The translations under genes were made by a program, and so were the position numbers. From Dictyophora rubrovolvata (lineage: Eukaryota; Basidiomycota; Agaricomycetes; Phallales; Phallaceae): a stretch of 64,000 bases of DNA. Position 1 is the stretch's first letter. The number at the start of each line of letters is the position of its first letter. Where the stretch lies: positions 2,976,001 to 3,040,000 of the forward strand of contig CP114119.1 in NCBI GenBank assembly GCA_029959195.1. The letters are read 5' to 3'. The notes beneath the pieces were generated by a model that saw nothing but the letters and a program-made list of their open reading frames with translations, was not told the DNA's origin and did not search any database. Shown piece after piece: positions 23,354-34,788 of this stretch.

Positions 23354-25238
23354 AGTTACAGCAGTGAAGTTACTGTTCAGTGTCGTTTATTACTTACGGC
23401 TTTATGAGTCTTGGAGATGGTAATAACTCGATACACGCTTAAATTTCAGACTTTAAATTCTTTAAAGCCGTGTTATCGCTGAAGTAAAAGGCATTTAAAA
23501 TCTAGTTCCATTGATAAACCTGAAACGTAAATGGCACATCAGCTCAAATTCGGAATAGATGGTACGTGATACTGACAGCTCAACCGGTGTGAAGATCTCA
23601 TCGCGCTCAATTGTACGCTCCTGACAAATATAAGTCTTCATTGTCAGTTATACACCAGAAGCAAATCAGTTTACATAACTGGCGGTGATTTCGAAGGAAT
23701 CGTGGTGTACGGTTTAATGGCGGATCGAGTAGTGCCAAGGCATATCCCGCCCTTCATCACAATGTCGAAATAGAAAAACTCTTTCCAAGATCCACTCATG
23801 ATTACAGATGCGAGCTAGATTTTTGATCAAGGATCGTCTCGTCTGCATCGTATGCCGTCAGACGCGCTAGAAGCCGATAGTCACTGCGTTCAGCATTAAT
23901 CTATCAAGGCTTTGTTGCATAGCCCTTGGAATCTTGTGAGGGAGGGGAGCCAATTTGCTCAAGCCGTTTAATCAGTAGGAGAGTAAGAAATCCATGTCAA
24001 TTGTCCCCGAATAAAGAGTAAGGTAGTCCAGCCACGCGAGATAATCTAGGGAAAGATGTGTCTTAAACGAGTAATTGAACTAGAGCACCATATAATTGAG
24101 TTCTGAAAAGTCACGGAAGGCCGGCTTAGGCACATCAAGTTTTGACCCAACTTGAAGATGAACGAGTGTCCGAGCGATTAAAAAACTTAAAGTAAGACTC
24201 TTCTGTTATTAGCCACAAAATATTTCTGTCTCCTACTGCGGCAAAAGATAAGTGAGATGCCTATAATTTTCGATGACTATTGACCTTAAAATAGCACGAC
24301 GGGGCAAACCTGACCTGTTGGACGTGATTCCGCTGAAAGTAGCTCCTCAAAGCCTAAAGACAATTCAGAAAAGCCCATTCCAGCGATGACGTGTTTAACA
24401 AGTTGACAACTTGAGTCTTGCAGTCGAGGGTAACACGTGACGTGCATGACATAATATATTTTTTGTTTTTTTTGTCTGCCGATGTGTGTTACGTCGTTCC
24501 CACTGTTGCATAGCTTGGGCACCCGATCTGGTTATTCACTCGTTAGCAATGTGTAACCATCTTTATTATCGACGAGAGGCATAAATCTTTGTTGATCGCG
24601 TCAATTCAATACAACTGTTCGGCTTTGAAGCTGAAACCTTCCAGGACTCGTCGCTGGAATTTACCGGTATCATTATCATTTATGGGTATACTTTTAACCT
24701 TAAACCTAATATTTATCACTAGATATCGAAAATAATAGAATTTGTAGTTGAAGACGCATGTGATATCTGAGGTCTGCTCGCACTCGATATCCAATTACTC
24801 GAACCATCTGACTAATCTCTTTTATACTGACTATGATGCAGATGACTAGATCAGCTCGTCGTCAGGCATTTCATAACACGAGTCCACAAATATGTTATGG
24901 GTAACGTTTTGCAAACCATCATCATTTCTCGTGCATCATCCAATAATGACCCCTTTTTTTAGGCCACATCGAAATGCATATCAAATGTGATGATAAATTG
25001 AGGCTGCAGGTCAGCTGACGAAGATTGTAATTATAAATATAGAATCTTTCACCTTCCTTGACGTAACACACCGATTGCTTCAAATACAAGTAACAAAACT
25101 AGCAACATCAAATCAAAACCTAAACTGCAGTTCACGTCTAAGGAAAAGTTAAGGAAGAGGAATTGAGTAAGGGCCCTAAAAAAAGTGGGATGTGAAGGGG
25201 ATGTGCGTTTCATCTGACAATTAGAAGTGACTCGTTTC
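23354..25238. other. intergenic region between family copies A and B
   Basis: Nothing coding is supported. A 78-codon frame at 24286-24522 (-) has no recognisable motif. The stretch is AT-rich and holds no obvious inverted or tandem repeat. It contains the putative promoter of copy A. Confidence 0.55.
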
Positions 25239-25239
25239 C

Positions 25240-25443
25240 TTACACTCCCACCAAAACTGTACCAATATCTTCAGTGTTTCGAGTTCCTTGTTCACCGAAA
25301 AGAGATCGATGTACTTCTTTTAGCGCAGTTTGTAAATGGACGGTCTGTAATGATATTGATGGGTTACTCATTTCTGAGGACCCAGAGTTGTGCTGACGAA
25401 GTTCCAAGATATACTCGCTATTTTTGAAAACAAATGACGACAT
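25240..25443 (-). pseudogene. orphan last exon of a DUF6533-like gene (partial duplicate)
   Basis: The minus strand gives SEYILELRQHNSGSSEMSNP followed by LQTVHLQTALKEVHRSLFGEQG, a diverged copy of the last exon of this family (ADFTLDLRxxNS...LQxxLxxxHxSxxxEMG). It lies only 9 bp beyond the stop codon of copy B. No upstream exons are present, since the preceding sequence is the last exon of copy B itself. It is therefore a tandem duplicate of a single exon. It might serve as alternative 3' sequence for copy B, but no splice evidence favours this. Confidence 0.65.
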
Positions 25444-25451
25444 GAGATTTA

Positions 25452-27169
25452 TTAAACAGAATCTAGTGGTTGTTGAGTGGACGGATCGGCGATAGCTTGC
25501 AATCCAGCCGAGACATCATCATGGCAGCCTTTGAGTCCTGCCCCTGCTGGCACACCCGTTACCGTAAGTTCAGGATCCCCCATTTCCGCAATGATTGACT
25601 GGTGTAAATGTTGAAGCACGTCATGGAACTGAATCAACGAAAATGAAGCGGCGCTTCTATCGGCTTCCATTGTAGCAGAATTATGGCGACGAAGGTCCAA
25701 AGTGAAGTCGGCGATCAGAATTACTGACAGACTAGCATAGGAAACCGTGAGAAACTGAGGAGGTATGAGAGTTGAAATAAACTTACGCTTGTTGGATAGT
25801 TTCGAATACGACGATCAAGGAAGACTGCCAACGTTTACTTGTCGTTAAGACAATGTCCCAGAAGTGGTGCAGTAACATACTTACTTTCACAATCTGAGAA
25901 AATGTGAACGGTTTCATGTCAAATAACGGCGAATTTCATGTAAATATAACATACTGGCTGAATAATGGTACCAATGAGGGTAGTCACGACCACGAAGCTT
26001 GCGAAAACAAGATGAATGACTGTTTATATAACTCATGAAAAACATTTACCAAAACCTGGATATTACTAAAACAACTTGATGTTAGAAACAGCATCGTAGA
26101 AAGAGTTATCAAAGCTTACTTTGCCCGATAAGTTTGGAAACAAAGTCGCGATTGCTTCCAACCCTCGTTTCCCGTTTCAATTTCCATGTCCCCCAGACTG
26201 GCCATAAGCATGCCCCGAATACAATGGCATCGGTCAAAATGGTAAATATGTTACCAAGAAGATTTAAGAGTTCTCCTTCGGCTAATAGGTTTGGGCTTGA
26301 ATGAACTTGGTGCGCATCATTTTTTTGCAAGCGCGAACATACCTGTTTCGCTAGGTATTATTAAGTTAAGAAATTCGGATAAGAATCCTAATTTAGTTAC
26401 TGACCTTGTGATACACCCATTCAGCGTTATTATACCTAACTTAAGTGTAAGCTTTCAGTTTTGTCATTCTGAACCACCACGTTCACTGAAGATATTTTAC
26501 CATGGAGATCTAACCCTAATCCTACCAAGAAAACGATGGCCAGGGCCACAGATATGACCTTATTTCCTTGGCACAATGCATACGTTCGAGCGATCAACAA
26601 GCCTTTAGTAAAGAATGAGAAAATATTGTTCTAGACTGTTAGCGGAAAATTAACCTTGAACGCCAATATACCCTAATATATTCGTAGCATTTGCTGCGTC
26701 AGCCATGATATTACAAACCCTTCGACTCTGTTATGCTTCCTCTCGTAGTGCTGGGACTAAAAGACTTACCACAAGCTCCAGTCCTCGAACACAAGACTTA
26801 CTGGCAGAAAGTTTATCCCGAAGGACAATCCGTGGGAAGCTATACCTCCGCCGTATCGTGCAAAAACATAGAGCAAAGTGGGAAAACTGAATGGTTTAGA
26901 CCACATATATTCCACTTCGTTTGAGATACTTAGTACCGTCGTGTAAAGAAGCAATGCTAAGGGATTTTCGTCAAAAATAACACTCGCTTAGAAGTATGGA
27001 CACACAGCTCACACAAAGCACCAATAAATATCAAATTGTAGACATAACTATATATTCATGAGTAAATTATTTGAGAATCGTGAGGGAACATCGTCATATA
27101 CTTTTGATAAGTCTCTTGAGTGATAGTTTCTACCATAGCCGGTGTAAGACTATTGTTGGGGTCGCTCAT
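25452..27169 (-). CDS. DUF6533-like multi-pass membrane protein, copy B
   Basis: The start at 27169 gives MSDPNNSLTPAMVETITQET. The first exon splices at CAAAA|GTATAT into NYVYNLIFIGAL. Later exons give LLLYTTVLSISNEVEYMWSK, LLYVFARYG, CNIMADAANATNILGYIGVQ, LLIARTYALCQGNKVISVAL, AIVFGACLWPVWGTWKLKRE, SFVVVTTLIGTIIQ, SSLIVVFETIQQ and the last exon ADFTLDLRRHNSATMEA...VLQHLHQSIIAEMG. The stop is at 25452. All visible junctions keep frame and the TW.LKRET signature shared with copies A and D is present. Membrane helices are predicted from the hydrophobic exons. Function is unknown; sensing or transport at the plasma membrane is only a guess. Confidence 0.75.
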
Positions 27170-28387
27170 TCTGAGACAGGACTTGTTTTGACCTTGGAGA
27201 GAGCGAGTCGGGGGTTCCAATTTTGAACGCCCCAGAGGCTGCATTTAAATTCTACCCGATCTGTACTAGCTATGGCGTGCCAGTGCACGGATGTCGCCCG
27301 ACGATGAAATCATGATCAAGAATTTGATTGTACTACCATAAGGGAAGTCCGGAAAAATACGAGTGGAATTACTCCTCGGGCTATCAGTCGAGTAGAAACT
27401 GCAATGCAACGCATAATTAGATATTGATATGGCTTAAAAAAAACAAGCTTGTAAAGTACCCAAGTGTTCTAAATTGGTCTTCTTATCACGACATATAATT
27501 GAATCACTTCTTTTGTCACGCGCGAGACTGAAGCTCCACAACAACACGATCCGCTTATTCTTGCGAAGAAAACTCAAGGGGTCCCTTTCCACACATAATC
27601 CAGCGCGTGACATTTCGAAAAACTTGGAACGATTTCGTGCCACCCCTGCCAAAGATGGCTAGGATTCCAACACTAATTGTGTTAAGAGAAATGTATTTGG
27701 AATGTGGCTTCGGTTGGCGCATGATAGTATCGGGCGTTGCTGTCGCTGATAGTTGAAAAAGTATTTTCGTATGCAAATCCTATGAGAACGACCATCTGGG
27801 GAATGATACTTCAATAGACGAGTCTTTTGGAGCGAGTTCTATCGTTGATCTGTTGCGAGGTTTTTTTTCAGCCCAAAGTTGCTGATCCAGTCTAAAACTG
27901 ACGTGTTTGACAGCCAGCGCTACCAGAGATAACCGTTTTGATCTGTTAATTGTTAGAAATATACACAACACAACACAACGCACACCAGAGACGAGGAATA
28001 CGTGTCAGAAATAGCGCAACTTCGTGGAAGCTTCAAACTTGTAGTCTTGTACGTTGGATGACTTATGACACGTGACAATTTAGACGCCACTGGCGAAGTT
28101 GAGCATGTGAACCAATGCGAGATGTCAGCTCGTGTGCCATAGCCACCTTCATCAATCAGAAAATTGAGACATTAAGGGATTTATTAGACATCACGATTCA
28201 AATTCATGATGAGGTATAAAAATATAGAAAGGGGGGTTAAGCTCACCAAACAACCGTTTCAGTACTTTGCAGCGTGTGCTGCGCTCAGTTCCGTGAATTT
28301 TGAGTAATAAATTATGAATCCGGCTATCTTCAGAGCAATCCTACTTCCCGAAAGCTTCAACGACCCTTCCTTGCCGTTACTACGCAC
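27170..28387. other. intergenic region between copies B and C
   Basis: No gene is supported. Short frames on both strands at 27.4-27.98 kb overlap each other and carry no motif. The region should contain the promoter of copy B. Confidence 0.5.
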
Positions 28388-29090
28388 TTACAGACATAGT
28401 CCGGTGACTCCGGTCTGGACTAAATTTGGCCCAGTATCATCTGGAAACTCGGAAATGTCATCATCACTTCCCGCCCTCCCATCCATCAATCCATTTTGTT
28501 CCCCCATCTCAATAAGAATGCTTTGGTATATACTGTGCAGCAATGCACTCCGGAACTGAATCACCGAACCAGAACCGTTCCCATCATGATTAGCGTCGAT
28601 TGCGACGAATTATGTCGACGTAGACCCAATGTAAAATCAGCAATTACAATAATCGAAAGGCCAGTGTGAAAAGGGGGGGTTGATGTAAAACACGAGTCAG
28701 AATAAGCTTACACCTGTTGGTAGAATTCAAGTTCTAATACCAAAGTAGACTGAAGATGATCAAAGCCCTTCAAACGTATTACGGCGATGGTGCTTACGTT
28801 CACGAACTCAACAGTAGGGGGAATTTCAGATGGTGAACAATAGGATATGCTCGTTATGACATACTGGTCGAAGGATGGTACCAATAACAGTCCGAGTCGT
28901 GACGACCAAAAAGCTGAAAAAGCAGGATAAAATCACTGCATATATTCTACTTCGTCCGAGAAGTTCAGCACGCTGCTGCACTGTAGTGTAACAAATGAGT
29001 GCTGAAGTGTTTGTCAGTAATTAACTCGATCTCTCTTGAATAAGCTCACTCAAAGCGCTAATGAAAACCAAGTTGTAGACATAACTAATA
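28388..29090 (-). pseudogene. DUF6533-like copy C, truncated and frameshifted
   Basis: Homologous pieces occur in family order but are broken. SYVYNLVFISAL (about 29,055-29,090) is followed by ALICYTTVQ, then in another frame VLNFSDEVEYM and a stop. The exons carrying FARYG, CQGNK and TW.LKRET are missing altogether. The sequence jumps to FLVVTTRTVIGTILRP and VLELEFYQQ. In the last exon LGLRRHNSS runs into a frameshift near 28,605, after which VAIDANHDGNGSGSVIQF and LLHSIYQSILIEMG continue to a stop at 28388. At least two frameshifts and one internal deletion of several exons make it non-functional. No convincing first exon was found upstream. Confidence 0.8.
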
Positions 29091-30171
29091 TCCAAAGGTC
29101 AAAGATGCATACGACATTATCCCATCTTAAGTGAATTTTAGAGGCGAAGTTGAGATGACATTGAACCGAACCGCGAAAATCAGATATGATTGTTACAAAC
29201 CGTTAATTGATATATTAATGTCGACTTGTACCCGGGAAAACGCTGCGTTGGGTGGGTGTTATCGATTGGTACGATAATCATCCCTACTTTCAAATTAAAT
29301 CTTCCTTACTTCATTATTTTTGGCATGCACAAGCTTTTTACGTGAAACTTCGAAGCCGGTACCATTTCGGTGTATCTGTCAATCTCGCATCAAAACTCAG
29401 AGCAGCTCATCCTGAGAAGGGAATTTAAACTATTTATATCATGTTGAAGGATGTGCGGAAGCATACGTATAGTCAACGAACTCAGACGACTCATGCTGTC
29501 AAAGAAGATTCAGATGCCATCCGAAATTGAATCATCACTTACATACATGTGTACCTCATTCATTTGCCATCCATCTCCAGAAAATCGTACTGAGCTTCCA
29601 AGTTCTATCTTTGATGTTGACGATCCTCTCAACAGATTGACGCGCATGTCACCATGTTGTAGCTCTTCATTGAGAAGGCTGTTTTGTCTGCACGATTTTT
29701 GATAGGGACAGCGATTCGCTCGAACGTGATATCATAGTTAATCATGATGGCTGTCTGACAGAGACCCGTACAGGAAGGTCGCCGCATTAACTTACATACT
29801 ATCAGGGGCAATATTGGATGATGTGTGATGAGTATGGTTATCTGAATGATTTCAATTCTTCTGATATAGGACCAAGTTCGTTCTAAAAGAAAGTTAAGAG
29901 TGCGTAGGTGAATAGCGTGTTCAACAGTCGACATCGCTGTGTATTCTTGATCATTGAAAGCGTTTAATTCCCTTTTATTCGGACCATAAAAAGGAAGTGC
30001 GATGTCAGTACAAACACTTCCTTTGTTTTGTTCGAGTTGTTTCAGTCCGACGAGGCACATTCGAAAGGAAAACGCAGCATAATAATCTGCTCATGTTCAT
30101 TTGTTCATAGATACAGATTCATACGTTTTATGTCTCACTTGAAAATTGTGGCAAATGTTGTACCAATATGT
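29091..30171. other. intergenic region with one unrecognised open frame
   Basis: A frame of 143 codons at 29629-30060 (-) contains LERTWSYIRRIEIIQITILI and THHPILPLIVCKLMRR, which includes one possible membrane helix. I do not recognise it, and no splice partners complete it. It could be a relic of another membrane-protein copy or chance. Nothing else in this stretch can be supported. Confidence 0.35.
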
Positions 30172-30846
30172 CTACGCACAAGTTATTAAATCAGGGCGAT
30201 GAAAAACACGAACAGAAGGTAATTGAACAACCCACCCTATATTCGCTCTGCCTGGATCATTAAAATGTCTGATGATTAAAAAAGGAATTCATACTAGGAG
30301 CTGCTGCTTTATAAAAAGTAGTGACGTACATGTAACCGCGATCGCCGGGTACACCAAGCTTCTCTTTGAAATACTGGAAGAAGGCTGCGCTGTACTGAAG
30401 ATTTGACTCGGGATTAATGTTGTCAAGCGAGATCTTTCCCATGAATTAATAGGGGAGGATACGACTGATGGTAAGTAAAAAAAAAAGACACGAACGATAT
30501 TAAGCAGCAAGGCCGGCTCAAGTGTTCCGCCAAATGTCAAGTACGGGTCATAATTGTAGTTGATGGAAATGTATTTCTCGGGTTTATTGAGGACTGGGAT
30601 TATCAAGACTGTAAGCCAAAAGAGAAATGCGATACAGCTGTGAAGAAAAGTCTTTACTTTTAGCTGACACCTAAATAACATAAGTGACCTCGTGGATCAG
30701 TCGGTTGCATCGTCACAAAATGAAATCACCGTCCCAGTGCCAGTGGGAGGTCTCAATACGTTGAAGATACGTACTTTAGAAAAGTCGAGAACAAACTCCT
30801 CTACGTCTGAAACTTTGACGTTCGTTATCAGTACCAATGGAGGCAT
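30172..30846 (-). CDS. MIF-like tautomerase (macrophage migration inhibitory factor family)
   Basis: This is a small trimeric tautomerase fold with catalytic Pro after the initiator Met. Exon 1 starts at 30846: MPPLVLITNVKVSDVEEFVL DFSK, keeping the catalytic Pro2. The next exon gives NKPEKYISINYNYDPYLTFG and GTLEPALLLNI. The third gives ISLDNINPESNLQYSAAFFQ and KEKLGVPGDRGY. It splices at GGTTACAT|GTACGT...CATCAG|ACATTT into IHFNDPGRANIGW and a short tail, with the stop at 30172. The blocks LTFGGTxEPA, LGVPGDRGYI and DPGRANIGW are diagnostic for the eukaryotic MIF family. Length is near 120 residues plus a short tail, as usual. The acceptor of exon 2 is ambiguous (two AG choices in frame). 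No signal peptide is seen. Its role in fungi is not established. Confidence 0.9.
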
Positions 30847-31789
30847 GGCGAAAGGGTGGTTTAGTTGAGATGGTGTGTGATGATAGATCTGGCTGCGTTC
30901 GCAATAAACATCCTCAAACTTTTATTTTTTCGGTAACGAGTGGCGTGAATATTGCGAGGGAAAACGTTTCTGAAATAGCCCATATCTTACTGGTCGGAGA
31001 CGCGGCCGATAATCACCGCAGTGGTCAATGGGTTAAATATATAGCAAGCACATGTATTTGTGACTTTCTTACTTCTTTTTCCTTCATATGTTTGGTAGCC
31101 ATGCGACTTTTTTGCTTGAGATGGTAATAGTTTATCTTTTAGTATAAGTTTCGCCCCTGAAAAACCCAAAACGAAAATGAATAACATACGTACTCCGATG
31201 TTCAATTGGTTCAAATTCACGAGTCCGCTGACCATGTATAACATCATAGGATAGGACTAAAAGATCCTTTAACTTGAACTTAATTCGTAGCAATCGGATT
31301 GGAGTTTCCCCTTTGTATATACATAGCTTCAAGCTGTGTCGCGTTGGACGAAGTATCGCATCTGTCAATTCTTGATTAAGCGCCCGAACATGGCTGGCTC
31401 CGACCAGCTTACATAAAGAAGAACGCCTGCTCATTGGACCTACACGAGTCCATCAGCTCATAGTGCGTAATAATGCCAGTGCAAAGGCCGTGCTTCTTCT
31501 CTTTCTTCCTTTCTACAAAACCGCATTTCTTCTGAAGAACACAATCTGTCGTTTATAAGGGCCCTCCTCGTCGCTCATTTTCAATCAGAAATGGAAACCG
31601 CCCTAGTAGCTCGAAGTAAACCACGTGTAGGATTTTGGTATGTTGTCAATCAATTCGACTCATGGTTTACTCGTGTTTTGTTCACAGTCAGTCTACAGGG
31701 ACACCCTTTGGGTCACTTTAGGATGGTTTGTGTGTTCCAACTTTTATGAATAAATTCGCACACTAATGTTGACAGGAAATTGACGGCGC
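30847..31789. other. intergenic region between MIF-like and CCCH genes
   Basis: This lies between divergent starts. A frame of 100 codons at 31132-31434 (-) shows no family motif. An ATG at 31590 opens METALVARSKPRVGF, which could be a non-coding or alternative first exon of the downstream CCCH gene, but no in-frame junction was found. A TATA-like ATATAGC lies near 31,040. Confidence 0.45.
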
Positions 31790-34121
31790 ATGTCGAGCAT
31801 CCTCACTACGGTAAGTACAAGAACCACTGCCACTTTTACTAAATACAGTCTAATGCTTTTTTTTAAAGAGACACCCGCTCCAGCTGACTCGTCTCAGTCT
31901 CACAGGATAACAGAACTCGAAAAGGAACAGCAAGGCCTTAAGGCGAAGCTAGAGCTGACCAACCAACTGTTAACCCAATACAAAGCCTCTTTGGACCGTT
32001 CCGACAGGGCCATCGAGACTTTAGAGTTGCAGTTAAGAACGCAGCAAGAGCTGATATTGGTGCTTTCTATTTCAATCTATTTTTTGATCTCCAAGTGCTC
32101 ATTCCTTCGCACTACAGAATCTCATCCGCAATTTCAATAAGGATTTGTCCACTCAGGCTGAAAAGTTCAAGTCTGATCTGAAAAACCACGAGCAGACGGC
32201 CCGAGCAAACGATGAAGAACACGAATCACAGATTACTTACCTATTCAATAAGCTGTTTGCGCTTGAGGCTTCTTATAAGATGGAGAAAAGAGCGCCTGGA
32301 ATGGATTCGTCCTCGAACTTGCCCACAGCCCTGCCCCCCACCCAGCATCAAAGTACGACTCCGTCACAAGACCAAGTTCTAAAGGATGATACTCAGGTGG
32401 ATACGGATGTCCAGATAAGGTCGCCATCCAACTTAACGACCCTTCTTGATCAACAACAAACCACGATTTACGCCATCATAGATGGTGACGGCCACATATT
32501 CGATGCGAGCTTCTTAAAACGCGGCGCACGAGGAGGCATTGAAGCTGCAAAACTGTTAATGGACACCTTGACCGCGTATTATCAGCAGAATTTCCTTGAC
32601 GCTTCAAGTGCTGCTTCTTCATCCGACTTTCAGCTTCGTATCAACATCTTCTTAAATAGCAGAGGACTGCAACACGTGCTGGCATCGAAAGAAATCTGTA
32701 CGACGACACAATATGATAATTTCATGGCTGGGTTTACGCAGTCGAATCCGAAGATTTTGATTTGCGATGTACGGTCCGGAAAGGACGCGGCGGATATGAA
32801 AGTGCGAGGTATGATAGGCAAGTATATACATTGCCATTTTTTGTCATGTTTGTTTTAGAGCACCTACTTGATTACGCTCGACACCCTACGGTTACAAAGA
32901 TCTTCTTTGGCGGTCGGTTTCTTTCTTTTGGCTTTGCAACTACACTTCTATCTCATACGAACTGACAGGGTGCCACGACACGGGCTACACAACAACACTA
33001 AACACTCTCCTAAACGAGGGTTTACTATCCAAAGTCATCCTTCTTCAGGGATACAAACACGTCCACAAGAAGATCAGCTCTTTTAACTTACCTTTACTTT
33101 TCATACCAGGATTGTTCATGGAAGAACGATTGCCACGGAACCCACCGAAAAGCTCAACACCACCGGAGGAAGTTGAGGACAAGTCCGGTATCGTTGACGA
33201 AGGGAGGCAAAAGAAGACTTCGTCTGTAGCTACGGTCACTGTCCAACCCTCTCCGCCCCCAACCTTACCTCCTCCAACTCCGTCCACGCCGGCCAGAGTC
33301 TTGGGAAGTATCAGGAACGAGAACAGATCTACCATCTCATCACCCCTTTCGCAATCGGAGACAAATAATGAACTAATTGACATCACTGTCAAAGGCCTTG
33401 ACCTGTCTGATGAAACGAGTGGCAGTAGGAGAAGAAGGAAAAGATCCGGCAGACGTCGCGATAGTGACAGCTCTGACGACCGACCTGCCATGCCTAACCT
33501 CCTTTTCCAGAGAATGAGGTTGGTGAACAGGCCGAAGGTCAGTTTTCTTTTTAAATTGGATTCTCTCTGATTGGTTCCATTAACATTTCTGTTTCCGCGG
33601 TGCTTATATATCGCATAACCCAGGGTGCGTAAAATACTTTTCCGTTCCAGGGCCATTTTGTTGAACTTTGAATAGGAGCTCCATCCCCTTGCTATTACTT
33701 TTACGTGGCAAACAAGTGCCCAGCGGGTGTAAGCTAATTTCCTTATGAGAGTTATCATTCATGGTGCATCTGCAGGAGAAATGCAAATTAGGACATTTCT
33801 ATCTCTTGAAACCTGAAGAGCTGAAACACTTGAAGAATGAAGGTGCGAAACGGCCATGTTTGGCTGTTCAGAAGAGTAAGTACCATCCACCACGCGTTCT
33901 TCTCTACGTTCTCATTGCGTAATCCTTTGCTCCTTAAGACCTTCCGTGTATCCTCGGCTCGGAATGTCCCATGGCTCACAAATGCCCGCATGGGCCCGAG
34001 TGTAAGCAGTACGCCCAACAAGGGCGGAGAGGATGCCAATTCAAAGGAGGTAAAACACTTTTTCCTTCCTCACTTTTTGCGTGCTAAATTTTCTTTTCAC
34101 CCAGAGAACACGCATAAATGA
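31790..34121 (+). CDS. CCCH zinc-finger protein with PIN/NYN-like domain (spliced)
   Basis: The start ATG at 31790 (MSSILTT) splices to TPAPADSSQSHRITELEKEQ, a coiled coil of about 80 residues. A domain beginning TIYAIIDGDGHIFDASFLKR, with GGIEAAKLLMDTL and later NPKILICDVRSGKDAAD, GCHDTGYTTTLNTL and SSFNLPLLFIPGLFMEERL, resembles the conserved domain preceding tandem CCCH fingers in fungal proteins; the acidic IDGDG strand suggests a PIN/NYN-type fold. A Ser/Pro/Arg-rich linker (33.1-33.55 kb) follows. Finger exons read SPCYYFYVANKCPA, EKCKLGHFYLLKPEEL, KRPCLAVQK and LPCILGSECPMAHKCPHGPE, and end FKGENTHK with stop 34119-34121. It is likely an RNA-binding protein. The junction between 33,538 and about 33,676 does not keep phase as read and may need another small exon. 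Confidence 0.78.
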
Positions 34122-34788
34122 CCGTAGTCTTTGCCTTTCGTGCGCCATTGAATTGACAGACGAGAAGGTAATGCTTTGTCTATATGTATCTGTACACTGC
34201 AATGATTGAGATTGGTCATGTATTATATCGAGGCCTCGACTATGTATGTAGCGGTTGGCTCCTGCTTTTCATGCCAATATATTTATGCATGTGGGTTTCG
34301 CGTGTCCAAATCACGATGTTCAACGTAATTTATCCGTGCACAGTGCTTTCGGCTAACATATCTCTTGGATGCCTAACGCCATTTTTATAGTAGACATCAA
34401 TAGTTCGGGAAAGGCGTTTCTACATCTGTTATGAATATTAGTGAGCAGTCCTCTCCTGCTCATGTTGATATGGCCTTAATCATCTCCTTCCCTCCCATTC
34501 ACATTTTCATCATCTCTCAATTCCCGTAATTGATGAGCCTAACTAGGTGTTAGGTAATCTAATATCAAAAACCCTCATAACCTATAAACTACTTAGTACT
34601 CGGTAATACTTATATGCTGGGAGGTTTCCTATTTTCATGCACTTCTAAATGAAGCTAAATTCCGTTGAGATGTATTTTATGAAGCGGTAATACTAACATG
34701 ACTTGTCAGCCTGAGCCGCCGACGACAATTTAGTTTTCTTTGAAATCCGAATTGTCCTGTAATGCAAAGCCCATTGAATATTGCACTC
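34122..34788. other. 3' intergenic space between convergent genes
   Basis: This lies between the convergent CCCH gene and membrane-protein gene, so it holds two 3' ends. No gene is supported; the 68-codon frame at 34184-34390 (+) has no recognisable motif. The sequence is AT-rich with several AATAAA-like stretches on the minus strand. Confidence 0.5.

Noticed and set aside
33045-33758. Minus-strand open frame of 237 codons
   Set aside because: It is the complement of the Ser/Pro/Arg-rich linker of the CCCH protein; low-complexity coding sequence often opens the opposite strand.
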